A stretch of DNA of 8,655 bases from Deltaproteobacteria bacterium GWA2_55_10 (lineage in GTDB: Bacteria > Desulfobacterota > GWC2-55-46): the NCBI GenBank assembly GCA_001797415.1, contig MGPL01000145.1, positions 5,820-14,474 of the forward strand, written 5' to 3'. This document shows, piece after piece, positions 1 to 6,030 of this stretch (the first letter of the stretch is position 1; every line of letters starts with the position of its first letter). The notes under the pieces are model-generated. The model was not told where the DNA came from. It searched no databases and was given only the letters and a program-made list of their open reading frames with translations. A program made the position numbers and the translations under genes.

Positions 1-2
1 AG

Positions 3-878
3 GGTTGCAGGGTAAGGGTGCTCGACAATCTCAGTACGGGAAAGATCGAGAACCTCGAAGGCGTAATCGGGTCGATAGAGTTCTTCAGGGGGGATGTGAG
101 GGACATCAGGGCCGTCGAGATGGCAGTCAAGGGCGTCGATTATATAATCCATCTGGCGGCTCTGGGATCGGTGGCAAGGTCCATAGAGGACCCGTTCACT
201 ACAAACGACGTCAACGTGAACGGGACTCTCAATGTGCTGCTCGCGGCCAAAGATACATTCGTAAGAAGGGTGGTCTTCGCGTCCTCCTCTTCGGTATACG
301 GAGATACGCCCGTCCTTCCCAAGAAAGAGGATATGCCGCCTTGCCCGAGGTCGCCTTATGCTGTCTCGAAGCTCGCGGGAGAGGCCTATTGCCAGGTCTT
401 CAACGGAGTATACGGGCTTGAGACAGTCGCTCTCAGGTACTTCAATGTATACGGCAGAAGGCAGCGCCCCGATTCCATGTACGCGGCCGTGATACCCAGG
501 TTCATGGCTGCGCTTTTGAACGGAGGGAGGCCGGTGATATACGGCGACGGCGAACAGAGAAGGGACTTTACGTTTGTAGACGACTGCAACCAGGCGAACA
601 TGAAGGCCTGTTTCGCGCCCGGCGTCCAGGGCAGACGCTTCAACGTGGCCCGCGGCAGCATGATTTCCGTAAACGAGCTCTTCCGAAAGCTCGCCAGGCT
701 CTCGGGCAGCGGCATTGAGCCTGAATACGCTTTTGCCAGAAAGGGAGACGTCAGGGATTCTCTTGCCGACATCTCCGCGGCGAGGGAGGCGCTCTCATAC
801 GAACCTGCTTTCGATATGGACGCCGGGCTTGCAAGGACATTTGACTGGTATTCAGATATAATAGGCAAGGTCGCTTGA
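3..878 (+). CDS. WbpP-like NAD-dependent UDP-sugar 4-epimerase (SDR family), 5'-truncated
   Basis: The protein is an extended short-chain dehydrogenase/reductase that probably interconverts the C4 epimers of a UDP-hexose, most likely UDP-GlcNAc/UDP-GalNAc or the uronic acids, in the cytoplasm for surface polysaccharide synthesis. The frame is open from the left edge. GTG at 18 falls inside the usual VLDNLSTGK segment, so it is not the real start, and about 30 residues with the N-terminal glycine-rich NAD motif lie outside the window. Counting from that GTG, the fragment shows HLAALGSVARS (45-55), SSSSVYG (89-95), the catalytic YAVSK with Tyr114 and Lys118, RYFNVYGRRQ (140-149), RDFTFVDD (182-189) and GDVRDSLADIS (243-253). 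From memory, the HLAALGSV and FNVYGRRQ forms match WbpP/TviC-type UDP-GlcNAc epimerases better than classical GalE. Substrate specificity is not proven. The next gene, wzi, follows on the same strand, which supports an exopolysaccharide or capsule role. Confidence 0.9.
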   Translation, partial: GCRVRVLDNLSTGKIENLEGVIGSIEFFRGDVRDIRAVEMAVKGVDYIIHLAALGSVARSIEDPFTTNDVNVNGTLNVLLAAKDTFVRRVVFASSSSVYGDTPVLPKKEDMPPCPRSPYAVSKLAGEAYCQVFNGVYGLETVALRYFNVYGRRQRPDSMYAAVIPRFMAALLNGGRPVIYGDGEQRRDFTFVDDCNQANMKACFAPGVQGRRFNVARGSMISVNELFRKLARLSGSGIEPEYAFARKGDVRDSLADISAAREALSYEPAFDMDAGLARTFDWYSDIIGKVA

Positions 879-902
879 CAGCAATGGAGTTGAGGTTATC
901 CT
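875..902 (+). promoter_or_regulatory. Candidate sigma-70 promoter upstream of wzi
   Basis: A perfect -35 hexamer, TTGACA, lies at 875-880 over the epimerase stop codon. It is followed after 16 bases by TATCCT at 897-902, which matches four of six -10 positions. Transcription would begin around 909, about 23 bases before the wzi ATG. The -10 is weak and chance cannot be excluded, so read-through from the epimerase may be the main source of wzi transcript. Confidence 0.3.
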
Positions 903-919
903 GCTTTTAGCGGCCGAAC

Positions 920-923
920 AGGG
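920..923 (+). promoter_or_regulatory. Ribosome binding site deciding the wzi start
   Basis: AGGG at 920-923 sits eight bases before ATG 932, a normal spacing. The alternative in-frame GTG at 923 overlaps this site and has no purine-rich stretch of its own upstream. ATG 932 is therefore the better start, and it also gives a compact signal peptide. Confidence 0.5.
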
Positions 924-931
924 TGCCTCTA

Positions 932-2431
932 ATGAATGCCGCCAATTTTTTTAAAATCTTTTTCATATGGGCCTTCGCCTTTTGTTCTTCCGTCGTAGAG
1001 TGCTACGGCGCCCCTCCCGTCAATATGCCGGTAGGCAGCCGGTTTTACGAGGATTTTGAGCTCCTCGAGGTAAAGGGGCTCATACACAGCGGCCTTCTTT
1101 CAACGAGGCCGTTTGGCAGGCCCGAGGGCGCGAGGCTTACTCTGGAGGCCCTTGAAGCGGAAAAAGAACGGCCTGTACGAGGCGGCGCAAGCCGCATTTT
1201 AAGAAGGCTCGAAGACGAGATCACGCGCGAGCTTTACGACGAACCCGCCACTGAGATAAAGCCCCTTACAAGCGCGTACCTGCAATATCTCTATTCGGCC
1301 AGAGATCCCCGCTTCCCGGAAATAAATTCCAATGGCGACGAGCTTGAGAACGGCTCCAACCTGAGGGCCGGGATAGCCTCAAGCGCGACTTTCAGGGGCC
1401 GTCTTTCCGTTTACCTCAACCCGGAGTACAGGCTTGACGGCAGTTCAAGGGGCTCTCTTGAGCAGGGCTATCTTATGCTGAGGCGCTCGGGCGCCGAGGT
1501 CCTCATCGGAAGGGATTCCATGTGGTGGGGCTCCGGCTTCCACGGCAATCTCCTCATGACTAACAACGCAAGCGCCCTTGACATGATAAAGGTGACCTCG
1601 GGCCATCCATTCCTGCTGCCGTGGGTCTTCTCTAAGGCCGGGCCGTTCAGGCCGACTCTCTTTCTGGCGAGGCTTGAGAGTGAAAGGGATGTTTCTAACG
1701 CGAACCTCCTCGGCATGCGCCTCGATTTCAAGCCCACCGGCTCTTTCCAGGTCGGCTTAAGCAGGGTCTTCATGTTCGGAGGCGAGGGCAGGAAGAGCCT
1801 GTCCTTTGACGACTGGGTTGACGCGTTTTTCGCCGGCGACAGCGCCGAGCATTCGGACTCCCCGACAAACGGCAACCAGATAGTCTCGATAGACGCGTCC
1901 TATGTCTTCATAAACGACAGATGGAGCTTCCTGCCCTTCTCAGGGATAAAGCTCTATACCGAATGGGGGGCCGAGGACTCTTCAGGCGCGACAAAGACGC
2001 CGACCGGCAGGGCTAACATGTACGGCTTCCTGGCGGACAGGGCGTTCTGGATAGACGACCTTGATGTAAGGCTCGAATGGGCGAATACGGCGAGAAACGC
2101 CCGCTACGGCCCGCTCTGGTACAGGCACTCCGTCTTTACGAGCGGATACACCTTTCACGGCCGGGTAATCGGCCACCATATGGGGACAGATTCAAGGGAC
2201 CTGTTCCTGAAGGCGCGGTATCATCTCGCAAACGGCATGGTGGCGGCGGCTGAGGCGGACTTCGAAAGGTCCGGCATCCATTCGAGCGGGGAAACGAGCA
2301 GAGTCTGGTATGCGGCAGACATTTCCATCCCGGCATTCGAGGACATGACAGTCGCGTTCGGCGCGGGCCTTGAGAGAGACGACGGGGAGGACGGAGGCGT
2401 ATTCTGGTCTCGTGTGGATTACAGGTTTTAG
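932..2431 (+). CDS. wzi: Wzi-family capsule assembly outer-membrane protein
   Basis: Wzi is an outer-membrane beta-barrel with lectin-like properties that helps attach capsular or extracellular polysaccharide to the cell surface. From ATG 932 the product has 499 residues, close to the usual length of the family. Residues 1-27 look like a Sec signal peptide: a hydrophobic stretch ends in CYGA, with cleavage likely before PPVN. There is no good lipobox despite two cysteines. A short helical segment follows (about 35-110, with the family-like GSRFYEDFELLEVKGLI). The diagnostic core is GRDSMWWGSGFHGNLL with TNNASALDMIKV just after it, near residues 193-221. Later strands contain FTSGYTFHGRVIGHHMG, and the chain ends in VDYRF, whose terminal aromatic fits the beta-barrel assembly signal. 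It follows the sugar epimerase by 53 bases, which suits a polysaccharide locus. The symbol is given by family. The polymer bound is unknown and no wza, wzb or wzc gene is visible here. Confidence 0.87.
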   Translation: MNAANFFKIFFIWAFAFCSSVVECYGAPPVNMPVGSRFYEDFELLEVKGLIHSGLLSTRPFGRPEGARLTLEALEAEKERPVRGGASRILRRLEDEITRELYDEPATEIKPLTSAYLQYLYSARDPRFPEINSNGDELENGSNLRAGIASSATFRGRLSVYLNPEYRLDGSSRGSLEQGYLMLRRSGAEVLIGRDSMWWGSGFHGNLLMTNNASALDMIKVTSGHPFLLPWVFSKAGPFRPTLFLARLESERDVSNANLLGMRLDFKPTGSFQVGLSRVFMFGGEGRKSLSFDDWVDAFFAGDSAEHSDSPTNGNQIVSIDASYVFINDRWSFLPFSGIKLYTEWGAEDSSGATKTPTGRANMYGFLADRAFWIDDLDVRLEWANTARNARYGPLWYRHSVFTSGYTFHGRVIGHHMGTDSRDLFLKARYHLANGMVAAAEADFERSGIHSSGETSRVWYAADISIPAFEDMTVAFGAGLERDDGEDGGVFWSRVDYRF

Positions 2432-2450
2432 ACTAAATCTAAATCCTTTG
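2423..2450 (+). terminator. Weak hairpin over the wzi stop codon, possible terminator
   Basis: Bases 2423-2432 pair with 2438-2447 around a five-base loop, with one T-T mismatch. The stem is mostly A-T apart from two G-C pairs at its base and one near the loop. It is followed by an interrupted T-rich stretch (cctttgttg). The hairpin overlaps the wzi stop codon. As a terminator it would be weak, but no better one follows this gene. Confidence 0.3.
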
Positions 2451-2701
2451 TTGTATTGTCCTGGCTGTTGAGAAACTTTTAGTGATATCAGGCGCAGTCT
2501 CTTTTTTCAGCAGATGTCTTGAATAATATTTTGTTTGCAGTTGAGAGCCTGATTAGAGTAAACTTAGGCACGCTTAGGAATGTCTTGGTCTGGACTCAGG
2601 TTGTGGAATTTCCTTGTTTTCCTTTCTGATTCCGAATTCCCCTGAAATAATAGCCAGCCGCACTTCCAGCTCGAATCCATTTTCTACTCAAAGGTGTACA
2701 G
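2432..2701. other. AT-richer intergenic region before the nitronate-monooxygenase-like gene
   Basis: This 270-base gap holds no credible gene. Bases 2461-2640 contain 73 G or C in 180 (about 41%), clearly below the flanking coding DNA. The promoter of the next gene presumably lies here. The best -10-like site I see is TAATAT at 2524-2529, but it has no convincing -35, so I do not call a promoter. No riboswitch, tRNA or strong inverted repeat was recognised. Confidence 0.55.
2691..2696 (+). promoter_or_regulatory. Ribosome binding site of the nitronate-monooxygenase-like gene
   Basis: AAGGTG at 2691-2696 precedes ATG 2702 with five bases between. This supports that start, and no other start in the frame has comparable support. 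Confidence 0.6.
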
Positions 2702-4198
2702 ATGCCGGAAGGTCCTGCAAGTAATTTCGTTTTTACCAGTCGTAAGCAAGCTGAATCAGATTTACCGATAATCATACAGGGAGGCATGGGGGCAGGCGTA
2801 TCTTCCTGGGCCCTTGCAAAGGCCGTCTCGGTGTGCGGACATCTTGGCGTGGTCTCAGGGACCGCGCTCGATGTCATCATCGCGAGAAGGCTTCAGGCAG
2901 GAGACCCTGAGGGCCATGTCCGCCGCGCGCTCGACTCTTTCCCGTTCCCGGAGATGTCCGCTCGCATAGTCGAGAAGTACTTTATCGAGGGCGGCAAGAA
3001 GGAAGACGAGCCCTTCAGGACCGTCCCGATGTGCACCATGAACCTCTCTCAGCCGCACCTCGAGCTTATAGTGGCCGCGAACTTCGTCGAGGTCTTCCTG
3101 TCCAAGGAAGGCCACAACGGCGCAGTCGGCATCAATTACCTTGAGAAGATACAGGTCCCGCAGCTCGCATCCATTTACGGGGCAATGCTGGCCGGGGTCG
3201 ATTACGTCCTCGTCGGAGCGGGCATACCTCGCGAGATACCGGGCATACTGGACAACTTCGCGGAAAACAAAGAGGCCTCCATGAGGCTCAACGTGCTCGG
3301 CGCTGACAAGGAGGACATCTTCAAGATGACCTTCGACCCGGTGAACTTCTCCTGCGGCGCGAACCTTCCGAAGCTCAATCGTCCGCGCTTTCTTGCCATA
3401 ATCGCATCCGCGGTGCTTGCCCAGACTCTCGTGAAAAAAGGCTCCGGCAAGGTCGACGGCCTGGTCGTCGAAGGGCCTTCAGCCGGAGGCCACAATGCAA
3501 TGCCGAGAGGCGTCCTCAAGCTCGACGCCTCAGGCGAGCCCATATACGGGCCAAAGGACGACGTTGACCTGGAGAGCATAAAGGCCCTGGGCGTGCCGTT
3601 CTGGCTCGCGGGCGCTTACGGCACTTCAGAGAGGCTTAAAGAGGCTCTCTCGATGGGGGCAAGCGGCATACAGGCAGGGACCCCGTTCGCGTTCTGCGAG
3701 GAATCGGGGCTCACAAAGGAGATCAGGGAGAGCATCATAAGGAAGGTCCTGGACGGCTCGGCGTCGGTCTTTACCGACCCCAAAGCCTCGCCCACCGGCT
3801 TTCCGTTCAAGCTCTTGAGGCTCGAGGGTTCAAATTCAGAGGACGATGTCTTTGCCGCGAGAAAGAGGGTCTGCGACCTCGGCTATCTGAGGCATCTATA
3901 CAGGAAGGAAGACAATATGGCAGGCTACCGCTGCCCGGCCGAGCCGGTTGACGAGTATGTCAAAAAAGGCGGCATTGCTGAGGAGACCGCAGGGTGCAAG
4001 TGCCTCTGCAACGGGCTCATGGCGAACATAGGTCTTGCACAGAGGAGAAGCGACGGGTATCTTGAGCTGCCGCTGCTGACCGCAGGCAAGGAGCTTTCGA
4101 TAGTAAAGGATATCCTGAAGGAGAAAGGCGCCAGCCGCTCTTATTCCGCAAAGGACGTCCTCGGCCATATACTTAAGGACAATCGGCTGCTACAATAA
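2702..4198 (+). CDS. Nitronate monooxygenase / 2-nitropropane dioxygenase family FMN protein, long form
   Basis: This is a 498-residue TIM-barrel flavoprotein related to nitronate monooxygenases, FabK and PfaD, which bind FMN and oxidise nitronates or reduce enoyl thioesters. Visible motifs are IIIQGGMGAGVS (23-34), the GGHNA signature (262-266) inside VEGPSAGGHNAM, GAYGT (304-308) and MGASGIQAGTPFA (318-330), which together form the usual FMN phosphate site. It is longer than classical nitronate monooxygenases (roughly 320-380 residues). The extra C-terminal part holds RCPAEPVDEYV (410-420) and a cysteine cluster GCKCLCNGL (431-439). From memory, similar tails occur in a long subfamily annotated only as nitronate monooxygenase, so the true substrate is uncertain. 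ATG 2702 has a good ribosome binding site. The gene stands alone between an AT-rich gap and a strong terminator. The first 25 or so codons are AT-richer than the rest. Cytoplasmic location is expected, since no signal peptide is present. Confidence 0.85.
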   Translation: MPEGPASNFVFTSRKQAESDLPIIIQGGMGAGVSSWALAKAVSVCGHLGVVSGTALDVIIARRLQAGDPEGHVRRALDSFPFPEMSARIVEKYFIEGGKKEDEPFRTVPMCTMNLSQPHLELIVAANFVEVFLSKEGHNGAVGINYLEKIQVPQLASIYGAMLAGVDYVLVGAGIPREIPGILDNFAENKEASMRLNVLGADKEDIFKMTFDPVNFSCGANLPKLNRPRFLAIIASAVLAQTLVKKGSGKVDGLVVEGPSAGGHNAMPRGVLKLDASGEPIYGPKDDVDLESIKALGVPFWLAGAYGTSERLKEALSMGASGIQAGTPFAFCEESGLTKEIRESIIRKVLDGSASVFTDPKASPTGFPFKLLRLEGSNSEDDVFAARKRVCDLGYLRHLYRKEDNMAGYRCPAEPVDEYVKKGGIAEETAGCKCLCNGLMANIGLAQRRSDGYLELPLLTAGKELSIVKDILKEKGASRSYSAKDVLGHILKDNRLLQ

Positions 4199-4213
4199 AC
4201 GCGAATATACGTT

Positions 4214-4249
4214 AAAAGCCCTGGAGCCGGTTGGCTTCAGGGCTTTTTT
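4214..4249 (+). terminator. Strong intrinsic terminator between convergent genes
   Basis: Bases 4214-4228 pair with 4233-4247 in a 15-pair stem with one G-T wobble (4224/4237) and a GGTT loop, followed by T at 4248 and 4249. The 3' arm ends in six T residues. It begins 16 bases after the nitronate-monooxygenase-like stop. The A-rich 5' arm gives a shorter T-run on the other strand, so it may also end the convergent minus-strand operon, whose last stop is at 4324. Confidence 0.92.
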
Positions 4250-4268
4250 ATGCCTTTACCCGGAATCG

Positions 4269-4305
4269 CCTCCCCCTTGACAGGCGGAGGGCAGGGTGGG
4301 GGTGG
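4269..4305. repeat. GC-rich imperfect palindrome with G-tract, possible dispersed intergenic repeat
   Basis: Bases 4269-4277 pair with 4282-4290 (CCTCCCCCT against AGGCGGAGG) with one C-C mismatch and a TGAC loop. A G-tract follows (GGGCAGGGTGGGGGTGG, 4289-4305). From memory, similar CTCCCCCT...GGGCAGGGTGGGGG elements occur many times between genes in several bacteria and give spurious peptides like PLTGGGQGGG. Only one copy is in this window, so its repeated nature cannot be shown here. Confidence 0.4.
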
Positions 4306-4323
4306 ATTATGCAGCTCCGCAGT

Positions 4324-5427
4324 TCAATTCGTCAATTCCTGCCGCATAAGGAACTCCCGGGCCTCTTTAAGGCCAAGCCCGCTCGCCGTTGAGATCTGTT
4401 TCATCCCCTCAGCCTTGTCTCCCATCAGGATAAATGCGTAGCCGAGGTTATAATACAGATAAGCGTTCCGCGGCTCTATCCGTATCGCTCTCCTGAAGTC
4501 CTCTATGGCGAGGTCATATCTGCCGATCGCCGTGAATGAGTTGCCCCTGTTGTTCAAGGCCGCGGCATTTGCCGGGTTTATCGAAAGCGATCTCGTGAGG
4601 TCCGATATCGCTGCCGCGTGGCCGTTGATTTTTCGGTGGGCCTGCCCCCGTTTTGAATAAAACTCCGAGAGTTCCTTTTCGTTTATCGCGTTCTTTATTA
4701 CGATCGAATAATCTTCAATAGCCTCCTCGTATCTTCCGGCATTGTGCAGCCACGCGGCCCTGTTCTTGTACGCGAATACTATGGGGTAGCGCCTTATCTC
4801 ATGGCTCCAGAGCGCGTGAGAGTCCTTCCATATATCGGCCTGTCTGAGGGTGAGCGCTCCAAGCGCGGCTGAAACGGCCAAAAAGATTCCTATCATAATC
4901 GCAGCCCATGCCTTTGACCAAAGTGCAGCTCTGGTTAATCCAAATCCAGCCAACATGAACAAAGGCATTGAAGGTATATAGGTGTACCTGTCGGCAGCTG
5001 CCTGCCCGCCCAATTGTATTATGCCGATGACGGGCAGGAGGGTCACGAGATAGAATGCCCCCGCGTAAAGCGGCGCTCTCATTTTTTTGAAGTACGCCAG
5101 CGCGCATAAGGCAGTGACAGCAAGAAGGGCAAGCAAACTGATCAATGCCCCGGTCATCGGAAAATCGGGGAACAGGGGGTAATAGGGTACAAGCCCCGTG
5201 GGGATGATCATCTTGTAAAGATAGAAGCCGTACGCCCTGACCGAGTTGAGGATGCGCAGCGGGAGGCTTAAGAGGGCGCTGTCCGGGAACGCGCCTTCGC
5301 TGCCCTGAGCAGACAACGCGAGCAAGGCAGCGAGCGCCGCGATGGCGAAGAAAGGCATCTTTTCAATGAGGATCTTTCCTGGTCCCGTCCTTTTCATCCA
5401 CAGGTCTATCAGGATGAGTACGAAAGG
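4324..5427 (-). CDS. C-terminal part of frameshifted GT-C/TPR membrane protein (membrane segments plus TPR domain)
   Basis: This is the downstream reading frame of a gene split near 5426-5427. It resumes at PFVLILIDLW, which in relatives directly follows the SKPMAV segment of the other part. Numbering the repaired protein (564 residues), hydrophobic segments lie roughly at 220-236, 288-308, 315-337, 350-364 and 370-391. They include the family-like DRYTYIP motif at 343-349. About 414-544 is a tetratricopeptide domain of three to four repeats, such as NRGNSFTAIGRYDLAIEDF and YYNLGYAFILMGDKAEG. TPRs bind protein partners. In this architecture they probably follow the membrane glycosyltransferase-like body, as in eukaryotic TMTC proteins. 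The frame stays open further upstream to 5586, but that stretch is out-of-frame sequence of the other part and not real protein. If the frameshift is real, this piece might be untranslated or start internally, for example at the ATG codon at 5395-5397. Confidence 0.78.
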   Translation of the reverse strand, partial: PFVLILIDLWMKRTGPGKILIEKMPFFAIAALAALLALSAQGSEGAFPDSALLSLPLRILNSVRAYGFYLYKMIIPTGLVPYYPLFPDFPMTGALISLLALLAVTALCALAYFKKMRAPLYAGAFYLVTLLPVIGIIQLGGQAAADRYTYIPSMPLFMLAGFGLTRAALWSKAWAAIMIGIFLAVSAALGALTLRQADIWKDSHALWSHEIRRYPIVFAYKNRAAWLHNAGRYEEAIEDYSIVIKNAINEKELSEFYSKRGQAHRKINGHAAAISDLTRSLSINPANAAALNNRGNSFTAIGRYDLAIEDFRRAIRIEPRNAYLYYNLGYAFILMGDKAEGMKQISTASGLGLKEAREFLMRQELTN

Positions 5428-6017
5428 AATGAAACGGCCATGGGCTTGCTCATGAGCGCCAACGCGAAGAGCGCGAGCGACCAGATGTATGCCGGCCTGG
5501 AGCCCTTGCTCAAATATCCGGTGTATGCGATTACGCTCAGAAGGTAGAAAAAAGCGCAGAGCACGTCCTTGCGCTCGGAAATCCATGCGACCGATTCCAC
5601 CCTCTGCGGATGCAGGCCCCAGAGCAGGGCAGCCGCGAACGCGGCAGCCAATACATATTTTTCATTCCGGGATTCCGCGGCGAAGAGCCTGATAGAGAGA
5701 AAGCACAGGAGGAGAGCATTGAGAGCATGCAGCACTGAATTGGCGAGATGATAGCCGAAGGGGTCGAGACCCCAGATCTGAAAGTCTATCGCGAGTGAGA
5801 TCAGCGCAAGAGGGTGCCAGTTGCCCGCGATGTGCGCCTCAAAGAAGGCCCATTTCAAGAATCCGAAGTCAAAACGCTCTATCCATTTGTTCTCATAAAC
5901 GTAGAAGGGGTCGTCCCAGTTTACAAAGGCTGAATCGAGGGAAGGCAGGTAGAATAAAAAGACCAGCACGCCGGCGCAAATCGACGCCAGCCAGATCTTC
6001 CATCCGGCTATCTTCAA
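5409..6017 (-). CDS. N-terminal part of frameshifted GT-C-like membrane glycosyltransferase/TPR protein
   Basis: The likely role is an inner-membrane lipid-sugar-dependent glycosyltransferase of the GT-C fold, related to bacterial TPR proteins often labelled O-GlcNAc transferase and to eukaryotic TMTC O-mannosyltransferases. Activity is inferred only. A first membrane helix (about 8-25) is followed by FVNWDDPFYVYEN, whose Asp35-Asp36 pair fits the acidic motif of the first outer loop in GT-C enzymes. GNWHPLALISLAID (65-78) and HPQRVESVAWISERKDVL (136-153) follow, with further hydrophobic segments near 91-110, 121-135, 151-168 and 176-190. The frame leaves the family pattern after SKPMAVSF and stops five residues later. 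The start is TTG 6017, because the family-like sequence begins there and a ribosome binding site lies five bases before it. The gene begins 7 bases after the PatB-like stop, so it is in the same operon and probably translationally coupled. Confidence 0.8.
   Translation of the reverse strand: MKIAGWKIWLASICAGVLVFLFYLPSLDSAFVNWDDPFYVYENKWIERFDFGFLKWAFFEAHIAGNWHPLALISLAIDFQIWGLDPFGYHLANSVLHALNALLLCFLSIRLFAAESRNEKYVLAAAFAAALLWGLHPQRVESVAWISERKDVLCAFFYLLSVIAYTGYLSKGSRPAYIWSLALFALALMSKPMAVSFLSYSS
5426..5427 (-). other. Frameshift site: one base missing from a G-run
   Basis: On the minus strand one frame reads SKPMAVSF and then stops, while the next frame continues PFVLILIDLW. Phe197 ends on base 5427 and the proline codon starts on the same base. 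One extra G on the plus strand (GGG in place of GG at 5426-5427) joins the two parts into 564 uninterrupted residues. The site is either a sequencing or assembly indel or a true inactivating mutation. No canonical slippery heptamer is present for programmed frameshifting. Confidence 0.85.
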
Positions 6018-6020
6018 GCA

Positions 6021-6030
6021 GGCCTCATCC
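6021..6030 (-). promoter_or_regulatory. Ribosome binding site overlapping the PatB-like stop codon
   Basis: Read on the minus strand, GGATGAGG (6030 to 6023) contains the TGA stop of the PatB-like gene and a GAGG core at 6026-6023. The core is five bases before TTG 6017. This arrangement supports the TTG start and translational coupling. Confidence 0.5.

Noticed and set aside
386..868. 160-codon open frame on the minus strand inside the epimerase gene
   Set aside because: It is antisense to a well-supported conserved gene, shows no recognisable domain and is a by-product of GC-rich codon structure.
1468..1875. 135-codon open frame antisense to wzi
   Set aside because: It lies wholly inside wzi, has no recognisable motif and has low-complexity basic and proline/leucine-rich composition typical of a shadow frame.
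2467..2546. GTTGAGA twice (2467-2473 and 2540-2546), and CTTAGG twice (2563-2568 and 2573-2578)
   Set aside because: The copies are six or seven bases long with no extended similarity or symmetric arrangement, as expected by chance in a 270-base gap.
2568..2585. Sigma-54-like AGGCACG at about 2566-2572
   Set aside because: The required GC pair of the -12 element is absent at the right spacing, where GGAAT stands instead of TTGCW.
2660..2695. tRNA-3'-end-like string (GCTCGAATCC) before the nitronate-monooxygenase-like gene, a possible attachment site
   Set aside because: The flanking bases do not form a T-arm stem or an acceptor, there is no integrase and no second copy is in the window.
4250..4441. 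Short plus-strand frame beginning MPLPGIASPLTGGGQGGGG
   Set aside because: It is a translation of the GC-rich palindrome that then runs antisense into the TPR gene. It has no ribosome binding site and begins at the terminator T-run.
5428..5586. Upstream extension of the TPR-half reading frame beginning MDFRAQGRALRFF
   Set aside because: This stretch is the out-of-frame reading of the conserved membrane segment encoded in the other frame. It is basic and non-hydrophobic, unlike the family, so the real protein joins at 5427.
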